Source: Sinonovacula constricta (Eukaryota > Mollusca > Bivalvia > Cardiida > Solecurtidae). Taken from it: 64,000 nt of DNA. The translations under genes and the position numbers were made by a program. The DNA lies in contig CM017561.1 in NCBI GenBank assembly GCA_007844125.1, positions 23,775,208 to 23,839,207 on the forward strand. The letters are read 5' to 3'. Under the pieces are notes generated by a model. It saw only the letters and a program-made list of their open reading frames with translations, had not been told where the DNA came from and did no database searches. Shown here in pieces: positions 38,101-50,100 of this stretch; position 1 is the stretch's first letter, and each line of letters starts with the position of its first letter.

Positions 38101-41100
38101 TGCTTTTCAAAGAAATGCAAGCCCGCACTTTTTGAAGAAAAAGTTTTAAAGTTTTCTGCTATGTCAGCCATTGTCCTGCCACATTTTTACACAAACTATT
38201 TACAAAACATAAACAAGCAAGTGTAAAGAAATTTATTGGTAGAGACTGCAGCCCGTCATTAACAGTGCAAATCCTGATCAGACAGCTCCCTGAGGAAGCT
38301 GGTTTATCTGACTCTTCACTTATTGGTAGAGACTGCAGCCCGTCATTAACAGTGCAGATCCTGATTAGACAGCTCCCTGAGGAAGCTGGTTTATCTGACT
38401 CTTCACTTATTGGTAGAGACTGCAGCCAGGCATTAACAGTGCAGATCCCGATCAGACAGCTCCCTGAGGAAGCTGGTTTATCTGACTCTTCACTTATTGG
38501 TAGAGACTGCAGCCCGTCATTAACAGTGCAGATCCTGATCAGACAGCTCCCTGAGGAAGCTGGTTTATCTAAATCTTCACTTATTGGTAGAGACTGCAGC
38601 CCGTCATTAACAGTGCAGATCCTGATTAGGCAGCTCCTGAGGAAGCTGGTTTATCTGACTCTTCACTTATTGGTAGAGACTGCAGCCCGTCATTAACAGT
38701 GCAGATCCTGATCAGACAGCTCTCTGAGGAAGCTGGTTTATCTGACTCTTCACTTATTGGTAGAGACTGCAGCCAGGCATTAACAGTGCAGATCCTGATC
38801 AGACAGCTCCCTGAGGAAGCTGGTTTATCTGACTCTTCACTTATTGGTAGAGACTGCAGCCCGTCATTAACAGTGCAGATCCTGATCAGACAGCTCCCTG
38901 AGGAAGCTGGTTTATCTAAATCTTCACTTATTGGTAGAGACTGCAGCCCGTCATTAACAGTGCAGATCCTGATTAGGCAGCTCCTGAGGAAGCTGGTTTA
39001 TCTGACTCTTCACTTATTGGTAGAGACTGCAGCCCGTCATTAACAGTGCAGATCCTGATCAGACAGCTCCCTGGGGAAGCTGTTTTATCTGACTCTTCAC
39101 TTATTGGTAGAGACTGCAGCCCGTCATTAACAGTGCAGATCCTGATCAGACAGCTCTCTGAGGAAGCTGGTTTATCTGACTCTTCACTTATTGGTAGAGA
39201 CTGCAGCCCGTCATTAACAGTGCAGATCCTGATCAGACAGCTCTCTGAGGAAGCTGGTTTATCTGACTCTTCACTTATTGGTAGAGACTGCAGCCAGGCA
39301 TTAACAGTGCAGATCCTGATCAGACAGCTCTCTGAGGAAGCTGGCTTATCTGACTCTTCACTTATTGGTAGAGACTGCAGCCCGTCATTAACAGTGCAGA
39401 TCCTGATCAGACAGCTCCCTGGGGAAGCTGGTTTATCTGACTCTTCTTTTATTGGTAGAGACTGCAGCACGTCATTAACAGTGCAGATCCTGATCAGACA
39501 GCTCCCTGAGGAAGCTGGTTTATCTGACTCTTCACTTATTGGTAGAGACTGCAGCCCGTCATTAACAGTGCAGATCCTGATCAGACAGCTCCCTGAGGAA
39601 GCTGGTTTATCTGACTCTTCACTTATTGGTAGAGACTGCAGCCCGTCATTAACAGTGCAGATCCTGATCAGACAGCTCCCTGGGGAAGCTGGTTTATCTG
39701 ACTCTTCTTTTATAGGTAGAGACTGCAGCACGTCATTAACAGTGCAGATCCTGATCAGACAGCTCCCTGAGGAAGCTGGTTTATCTGACTCTTCACTTAT
39801 TGGTAGAGACTGCAGCCCGTCATTAACAGTGCAGATCCTGATTAGACAGCTCCCTGGGGAAGCTGGTTTATCTGACTCTTCACTTATTGGTAGAGACTGC
39901 AGCCCGTCATTAACAGTGCAGATCCTGATCAGACAGCTCACTGGGGAAGCTGGTTTATCTGACTCTTCACTTATTGGTAGAGACTGCAGCCCGTCATTAA
40001 CAGTGCAGATCCTGATTAGACAGCTCACTGAGGAAGCTGGTTTATCTGACTCTTCACTTATTGGTAGAGACTGCAGCCCGTCATTAACAGTGCAGATCCT
40101 GATCAGACAGCTCCCTGAGGAAGCTGGTTTATCTGACTCTTCACTTATTGGTAGAGACTGCAGCCCGTCATTAACAGTGCAGATCCTGATCAGACAGCTC
40201 CCTGGGGAAGCTGGTTTATCTGGATCTTCACTTATTGGTAGAGACTGCAGCCCGTCATTAACAGTGCAGATCCTGATTAGACAGCTCCCTGAGGAAGCTG
40301 GTTTATCTGACTCTTCACTTATTGGTAGAGACTGCAGCCCGTCATTAACAGTGCAGATCCTGATTAGACAGCTCCCTGAGGAAGCTGGTTTATCTGACTC
40401 TTCACTTATTGGTAGAGACTGCAGCCCGTCATTAACAGTGCAGATCCTGATCAGACAGCTCCCTGGGGAAGCTGGTTTATCTGGATCTTCACTTATTGGT
40501 AGAGACTGCAGCCCGTCATTAACAGTGCAGATCCTGATTAGACAGCTCCCTGAGGAAGCTGGTTTATCTGACTCTTCACTTATTGGTAGAGACTGCAGCC
40601 CGTCATTAACAGTGCAGATCCTGATTAGACAGCTCCCTGGGGAAGCTGGTTTATCTGACTCTTCACTTATTGGTAGAGACTGCAGCCTGTCATTAACAGT
40701 GCAGATCCTGATCAGACAGCTCCCTGAGGAAGCTGGTTTATCTGACTCTTCACTTATTGGTAGAGACTGCAGCCCGTCATTAACAGTGCAGATCCTGATT
40801 AGACAGCTCCCTGGGGAAGCTGGTTTATTTGACTCTTCACTTATTGGTAGAGACTGTAGCCCGTCATTAACAGTGCAGATCCTGATCAGACAGCTCCCTG
40901 AGGAAGCTGGTTTATCTGACTCTTCACTTATTGGTAGAGACTGCAGCCCGTCATTAACAGTGCCGATCCTGATTAGACAGCTCACTGAGGAAGCTGGTTT
41001 ATCTGACTCTTCACTTATTGGTAGAGACTGCAGTCCGTCATTAACAGTGCGGATCCTGATTAGACAGCCCCCTGAGGAAGCAGGTTTATCTGACTCTTCA

Positions 41101-44100
41101 CTTATTGGTAGAGACTGCAGCCCGTCATTAACAGTGCAGATCCTGATTAGACAGCCCCCTGAGGAAGCTGGTTTATCTGACTCTTCACTTATTGGTAGAG
41201 ACTGCAGCCCATCATTAACAGTGCAGATCCTGATTAGACAGCCCCCTGAGGAAGCTGGTTTATCTGACTCTTCACTTATTGGTAGAGACTGCAGCCTGTC
41301 ATTAACAGTGCAGATCCTGATTAGACAGCCCCCTGAGGAAGCTGGTTTATCTGACTCTTCACTTATTGGTAGAGACTGCAGCCCGTCATTAACAGTGCAG
41401 ATCCTGATTAGACAGCTCCCTGGGGAAGCTGGTTTATCTGACTCTTCACTTATTGGTAGAGACTGCAGCCCTTCATTAACAGTGCAGATCCTGATTAGAC
41501 AGCCCCCTGAGGAAGCTGGTTTATCTGACTCTTCACTTATTGGTAAAGACTGCAGCCCGTCATTAACAGTGCAGATCCTGATTAGACAGCCCCCTGAGGA
41601 AGCTGATTTATCTGACTCCTCACTTATTGGTAGAGACTGCAGCCTGTCATTAACAGTGCAGATCCTGATTAGACAGCTCCCTGGGGAAGCTGGTTTATCT
41701 GACTCTTCACTTATTGGTAGAGACTGCAGCCCATCATTAACAGTGCAGATCCTGATCAGACAGCTCCTGGGGAAGCTGGCTTATCTGACTCTTCACTTAT
41801 TGGTAGAGACTGCAGCCCGTCATTAACAGTGCAGATCCTGATTAGACAGCTCCCTGAGGAAGCTGGTTTATCTGACTCTTCACTTATTGGTAGAGACTGC
41901 AGCCCATCATTAACAGTGCAGATCCTGATCAGACAGCTCCCTGGGGAAGCTGGTTTATCTGACTCTTCACTTATTGGTAGAGACTGCAGCCCGTCATTAA
42001 CAGTGCAGATCCTGATCAGACAGTTCCTGGGGAAGCTGGCTTATCTGACTCTTCACTTATTGGTAGAGACTGCAGCCCGTCATTAACAGTGCAGATCCTG
42101 ATCAGACAGCTCCCTGGGGAAGCTGGTTTATCTGACTCTTCACTTATTGGTAGAGACTGCAGCCCGTCATTAACAGTGCAGATCCTGATTAGACAGCTCA
42201 CTGAGGAAGCTGGTTTATCTGACTTTCACTAAACTGAATTAAATTTGTTCTAAGCAGGTTTAAAGTTAAGCTTATCTGGGAGTCAGTAACAGTATGTAAC
42301 ATGAACCAGTTATTCAAATATGGCTCTCAGTATCATTCAAGATTTGTTGTGTCTTGTTGCGGAGGAGTGGTCGTCATCTCTGGACAGCTTTGTCAGCTTA
42401 CAGCGACTGGCTGAAACATGACGCTTGTAAATACATGTGTGAATTAAGTGTAAAAAGAAGCTGGATGCATGAACTACAATCATTTTGAATATTTCACCCT
42501 TCTGGAAATTAAAGTGAAGGTATAATTATTAGCCGAGTGCACTTCAACTAAGAGGTTTGACTTTTTAACAGTAGGTTTTATATAGGATCTATCTGATGTT
42601 TTTGCCCAAGATTAAGCAGAGATGAAACAGGAATATTGTGGCGTATGCTTTAAAACGTTTCATTTAAATTGTTAAAACAGATCTACTTGACATAAAACAT
42701 GCTACAATAATTTTCTGATTTCTCCTTTGTTTTAGATAGGCACTTTTTACCAACATTGCTCAATATTGTGTTCCAGATCAAATTTCTTTTAATAAAATAT
42801 CTTAATACCTGTATTTGTGACTGATTACTTAGGATTATTTTAGTATTTGATGTGTTTGGCATCAGTCATCAAGTGGCAGGTATTTGTGGATGTCTAGATC
42901 TAGTGTTAATTGGTGTTCTAATTAATTATCTATGTAGGTCAGAGTTAGAAGTTCACAAATATTGGTTACAGGCTGTATCATCTATGTTTATACACGGGGT
43001 TATCTACATTCAGAGATTTATACAAGGTGGTGTAAGTAATGTACAGTCAGGGCTTTTTCAGAGGTTTTGGGGAAAAAGGCCCTAGCCCAAATTGGGAATT
43101 TTTGACGGGGTAAATAGCCAAAATTGGGAAAAAAAGTATCGACAAATCAAACTAATTGAGAAATTTCAACATTTATTTTTCTGCATTAAAGCTTAATCTG
43201 CCTTGCTTTTGTGTCCCTGAAAGAGTTACAGAGCTCTTCCAGAGTTTGTTCAGAAAGCTCTGCAGGGCCTTCAATACAGATTCTCATTAAATTGGAGAGT
43301 TTTTCCTGGCCAAGGGAGACTGAGACGGATTCCTAGCTTGACCCGATTCTCCTAAATATTAATTGTACAGTACATTTTTCTTGCTACTGTCAATGCATAG
43401 TAAAATGTTTTATTTTGTACTATTTTTATAGGTAAAAGACATGTTGGTTCAAATGGGAATTAATTTATGAGATTGGGAATTTTTTCTTGAAATTGGGAAA
43501 AATGGTCGCTATTTGGCATTGGGAATGGGGCCGAATATCGGCCCCGTGAGACAGGCTGAAAAAGCCTTGTTACATTACCAATTGTTGCTGCAAGTAATGT
43601 TGACTGCACAGGTAATAAAGTGTACAATAAACAACCAGGTTTCCACACATACATATTAAGTTTATATATTTATAAATGATTAGTTCATTCTTTTCCTGTC
43701 TCTGAATTTATAATCAGTAGTAACATTAAGAAACAACTTGCTGGTGTTTTAATTGCAAACTTGAAAAACAATATGATTGTGTTGAATTATTCATGTCTTT
43801 CTGCCTCAATATCATGCACTCTCAGCTTCAATAATATCCACTTGCTACCACTTAGTCCCAATACCATCCACTCTCAGTCCCAATGCTATCCATTCTCAGT
43901 CCCAATACCATCCATTCTCAGCCCCAATACCATCCATTCTCAGTCCCAATACCATCCATTCTCAGTCCCAATACCATCTATTCTCAGTCCCAATACCATC
44001 CATTCTCAGTCCTAATACCATCCATTCTCAGTCCAAATACCATCCATTTTCAGTCCCAATACCATTCATTCTCAGTCCCAATATCATCCATTCTCAGTCC

Positions 44101-47100
44101 CAATACCATCCATTCTCAGTCCCAATACCATCCATTTTCAGTCCCAATACCATCCATTCTCAGTCCCAATACCATCCATTTTCAGTCCCAATACCATCCA
44201 TTTTTAGTCCCAATACCATCCATTTTCAGTCCCAATACCATCTATTCTCAGTCCCAATACCATCCATTCTCAGTCCTAATACCATCCATTCTCAGTCCAA
44301 ATACCATCCATTTTCAGTCCCAATACCATTCATTCTCAGTCCCAATATCATCCATTCTCAGTCCCAATACCATCCATTCTCAGTCCCAATACCATCCATT
44401 TTCAGTCCCAATACCATCCATTCTCAGTCCCAATACCATCCATTTTCAGTCCCAATACCATCCATTCTTAGTCCCAATACCATCCATTCTTAGTCCCAAT
44501 ACCATCCATTTTCAGTCCCAATACCATCCATTTTCAGTCCCAATACCATCCATTCTCAGTTCTAATACCATCCATTCTCAGTCCTAATACCATCCATTCT
44601 CAGCCCCAATACCATCCATTCACAGTCCCAATACCATCCATTCTCAGTCCCAATACCATCCATTCTCAGTCCTAATACCATCCATTCTCAGTCCCAATAC
44701 AATTCATTCTCAATCCCAATACCATCCATTCTCAGTCCCAATACCATCCATTCTCAGCCCCAATACCACCCATTCTCAGTCCCAATACCATCCATTCTCA
44801 GTCCCAATACCATCCATTCTCAGCCCCAATACCATCCATTCTTAGTCCCAATACCATCAGCCCTAATACCATCAACCCCAATATAATCAGCCCTTTTACC
44901 ACCAGCCCTAGTACTATCAGCTCCAAATTCTATCAGCTCTAAAACCATTCACTACCATCATACTAGCCTAAATACCATCAGCCCCAATACCATCAGCTCC
45001 AATACCATCAGCCTCTATACCATCAGCTCGAATACCAACAGCCCCAATACCATCAGCTAGAGTACTATCAGCCCCAATACCATAAGCTCCAATACCATCC
45101 GCCACAATACCATCAGCTCCGATACATTCCATTCTCCATCCAAATATCATCCATTCTCTGCCTAAATACCCTCAGCCACAGTGCAGCAACTTTAATACTG
45201 TCAACTTTTAGCATTAATTCCATTAGCTCAATACCATTCACACATTAAGGTTGTGAATTGTGTTATTTATTTTTTTCATCTATAGTTCCATTCTGGAAGG
45301 GTCACTTCAGTAAAATTAGGAGAAAAACACATTAGATCCCAGCACATCTTAATTAAATATTAAAGGTCTCTGTCCTCAGAGATAATTGATGCTCTGACTG
45401 TCATAGCTCAATCTGTTGCCTGAAGTGTTCCTGTGTACCTCATGGTAGTGGACAAAGACCCAGTAGATCAGCTGTGACATATATATATGTAACGAACAAC
45501 ATACATGGTTCATCTAGTGTGACTAACTGACAGGACAATAACAACATAAGCAACACTGCACAGTAGGAACAACAACAATGCTGCTGACAAAGACATGGAT
45601 TATACAGAAAGAAGATACGTAAGTTCAATATAATGTATTTGTGTTTAATGTGCAAATGTTTATATATCAGCTTGTAATTGAAATTTCAATACCTGTGACC
45701 AGCTTTGGGTTCCTGACAGCTCCCAGTGACCAACTGTGGGTTCCTTACAGCTCCCAGTGACCAGCTGTGGGTTCCTCACAGCTCCCAGTGACCAGCTGTG
45801 GGTTCCTTACAGCTCCCAGTGACAGCTGTGGGCTCCTCACAGCTCCCAGTGACCAGCTGTGGGTTCCTCACAGCTCCCAGTGACTAGCTGTGGGTTCCTG
45901 ACAGCTCCTAGTGACCAGCTGTGGGTTCCTCACAGCTCCCAGTGACCAGCTGTGGGTTCCTCACAGCTCCCAGTTATCAGCTGTGGGTTCCTCACAGCTC
46001 CCAGTGACCAGCTGTGGGTTCCTCACAGCTCCCAGTGACCAGCTGTGGGTTCCTCACAGCTCCCAGTGACCAGCTGTGGGTTCCTCACAGCTCCCAGTGG
46101 CCAGCTGTGGGTTCCTCACAGCTCCCAGTGACCAGCTGTGGGTTCCTCACAGCTCCTAGTTATCAGCTGTGGGTTCCTCACAGCTCCCAGTGACCAGCTG
46201 TGGGTTCCTCACAGCTCCCAGTGACCAGCTGTGGGTTCCTCACAGCTCCCAGTGACCAGCTGTGGGTTCCTCACAGCTCCCAGTGACCAGCTGTGGGTTA
46301 CTGACAGCTCCCAGACCCTGTTAGAGCCTAATCATGCTACACTTTGAAAATAATTGGCAATCAAATGTTACAGTATTATTATTAAACAAACCAAACATCA
46401 CTGTTCAACGTTCAGTGCCTTCTTTCACACCAATGTGCTAACCATATAAGTTTGTCTGTTGAATTGTCAAGTAAAGCATTGTTGTTTTTTTTGTTACGTT
46501 TTGTGTTTGTTTTACCATTGAGTGGCCTAACGATATTTATACTGTTAACTTAAAAATAAAAATTCCGTTCTTAGTTAAGTTTAAAAATGTATGTCAAAAT
46601 TTCTGTTAAATTTGTTTTCATCACTTGCATTGCTTTTAATGATTTACATTAATGGTTTACTTGTACAGATAATATAAGAAAAGCATTGATGCGAAACATC
46701 AAAGGGCAACGCAACAATGAAAATTAATATTTATAAGAACTTTAGAGATGACTGATTTATAATTATTAAGTAAACATTAAAATCACTGGAATAATTTAAT
46801 TCTGGTATATAAGGCTATTTATATGTACTATCCTAAAAAAAGGACAAACATGTCTTCATTAACAAGTATAACCATAAGATGTATATAATTGTTAACAACT
46901 TAACATATAATAATACTGCATACTCGTTAGAGTTATATATAAAAAGAAAACGTCATTTACTGAAATAGGACCCGTACATTGGGAATGTATATATCGCGAA
47001 ACTTCCAGAATTCGGAACTCCTTGTCCATTTTCCCTCCATCATTCTCTAGCTAGAAGGAGAATGTCCGAAGACATCTGCTCGCAAGTGCAAAATTTTTCA

Positions 47101-50100
47101 GCATTCCATATATAGGCGGTGGGCTCCAGCGCGTCTCCAATAAAAGGCTGTAGAAAACAACTGGCTTTTGTATACCCATAGTGTTAACCCTATACTTGCA
47201 AAAAAACACTATTTATCCCATTAAATTCAATTAAACACCACCTTAATGGTGTTTCCAGCAAGTAAGTAGTTTAAGTGTAACCTCAAGGTCATTGTGTAGA
47301 TTTGACTGGCAAAACCTCACAGATGTTTAAGACAGTATGAAGAGGGTGACAATGGTGCAAAAGGACAAACTACTTAGAAATAAGTAAAATGAAACGTTCC
47401 TCTGTTTGTTGGGCCCTTATTTATATATAGCATTTCTTAACTAGAAAACTGAGGCACTTTAGGGCACTTATGGGGTGTATGTGTCACTTTGGGAACAATT
47501 TGAGGCTGAAGAACCCTGTAATACCTACTCTAACTCTTAAACTGCCAAGCACTAATGATTCACTACTGCCAAGCACTAATGATTCACTACTGCCCAGCAC
47601 TAACGATTCACTAGGCCAATAGTGTAGGTTCAGATCAGGCCGCTCCACCTGAGAGATTTATGATCAGGATCGACACTATCTGCTGTTATGACTATTAAAA
47701 CAATGTGTTAAGTTGTGGGAGAATAACTGAATATTTTGTATTATTTATTCACATAAGAAGCAACCCAAGGGTTAAGTAGCATTTTGTCGGTGTTCAACCT
47801 TAATACATACACACCCTTGAAGCCAAGTTTCTACCAGATTGGTGTAGGGATGTGCATAATTTTGTGTAGATAATTGATTGTTGCATTGGTCTGGGGACAC
47901 ATACTTTTGATTACGTATGGTTGTGACAATGGTAATTTAGACATGAAGAGGGTATTGTTTCGTTCCCTAATTCATCTTGAAAGACAAGTAAACACTAGAA
48001 GAGTCATTATTTGAATTCTTTGTTTCATTGTTATTTCACTTATTATTGTTTTAACAAATTAACAGGATGCTCTCAACGACAGAACTTTATCATCTTAACT
48101 GACAACATCTTTCATGGGCAGATCTAGTGAGGAAATGGGTGGGGCACATCTTTATGGTAGCAGTAGTATTATTGTTTAATATGTGTCCATTTACAGATAA
48201 GAAAAGTGAGCACCTTAAGTATCTTAAGAAATGCATTGAAATCAAGGTATTTGTGCAAAAACAAACTTTCTATGAAGGTCTGACATGTATCTGGCATGTG
48301 GGAAATGGCTGTTTTTGACTCTAGATATCAACACTCTTCTTGTGGGAACCTGCCCCAAATCTCCTTACACTACCTATACCAATGGTTCTCGCTCAGTTTG
48401 CCCCCTCCCCTCATCCCATGAAGAAAAGAGAAGACAAACAGTTAAGACTTATGGAAAAAGTTTCGCTTCATTCACCCCCCCCCCCCACCCCCCCACTATA
48501 AGGATCCCCCACCCCTTGATCCACCACCACCCCCACCTATCCCTTGATCCCCCACCTAGCCCTAGATCCACTACCCCCACCTAGCCCTAGATCCACCACC
48601 CCCACCTAGCCCTAGATCTACCACCCCCACCTACCCCTAGATCCCCACCTACCCCTTGATCCACCACCCCCACCTACCCCTAGATCCACCACCCCCACCT
48701 ACCCCTAGATCCAACCCTGTCTGTGTTCTTGTTTGTACATTCTGTGTATTGTTGCCATCATTATCATGTGTTTGATCATCCTCTTTATCCTCCCGATTAT
48801 CATCATCAGCTGCCCCACTTCTTTATCTTCTTCATTATCATCATTATTGACCCCCTCCTCTTCCGTCTCATTACAATCGGTTGTTAGCCCCTCCTCATCT
48901 GTATAATCATTGATAGCCCCTCCCCCTAATCATCATTATCATCATTGTCTGCTCCTTCTCTCTATCCATATTTATAAAAAAAACAACATCAGCAGCAATG
49001 CTACTTATAAAACTGTCATCATCAGAAATTCTCAAACTATATGGAAGGTTACATATTGATACAATAAATTATCGCCACAATAAAATAATAATTTCCTTCA
49101 TCCACCCTCAAGCTTTGTGAATTTTCTGCCTTGTTTTAGCTCTTAGCCAGCTTAGACAAATTCATCAGGCTTAGACATAGTGCAGATCTAGGTCAGCTAG
49201 CCTTACATGGACCAATTTGATCAGCATCTACCCTATTTGCTCCTAATTATTTTATCAGTATTTACAATAAATTGTGAGCAGATAACAAAGAATTTAGCCC
49301 CTGTTATAGAAAATGTAGCATGATAAAGGTTAGGAGTTAACTATAGAGTCCATAGAGCAGCCAAGTAATCCCCCCTATCAGTGACCTCTGTCCAGAGGAT
49401 AGGTCAGATAGATGTGTACAGCCAGGGGGAGTAACTCTAATGGAACAGGTCTGAGCAGGGTGGCTGCAGATTTAAAGTTGAGGGGGTGTGTCAGCGACCA
49501 TGGGAATTGTACTGAAGTTAGAGCCAAGTTGTGGGAAAATAAGTAGTGAACTGATTGAAGTTTTGTTTTGTTTCACTACAGTACATTGGTGATGTTGAAT
49601 ATTTTGGACGTGGATTTTGGATGTGGAAGGACAACTGTAAAAGTTTTATTGAAGATTTCCTGTTTGATTGGATGTGTGTATCTGTCAGAAGTAAAAGTTG
49701 CCAGCATAAAATAGCCAGCTCAGTACATTAAGCAGCTGTGTGTGGTCTAGATACCAGACAGTGTGATGTGACACTGCATGGTAAATGGAACATGAATAGA
49801 TAGATCCTAACACTCCATCCATATAGTGGTGGACTAGTGTGAAAAACTTGTTTTTCCTGTATGCAACTTTCTCTGCAACTCATGCTGTATGCATGACAGA
49901 CAATTCAACACCAGATCTGTTGTAAGGGTAGAAGTTTACTGCCTGTATGACTGTAGTGCTTAAAGTTTGTATCTGGTATTTGTGCTGATTGAAGGATATT
50001 TCTGATTGATTATCAAGCATGATTGATATTAAATACATAGTTATCAAGGACTTTAAGAAGAAAAGGAGAAGGTAATATGCATTGAAGATACTTTCTTGTC

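Noticed and set aside
38973..42086. Open frames of 926 and 670 codons encoding a repeated 29-residue peptide
   Set aside because: The unit is exactly 87 bp, so any frame open in one unit is open in all. The array lies in intron 1 of a well-supported gene, both strands are open, and one-base-deletion variants break the frame.
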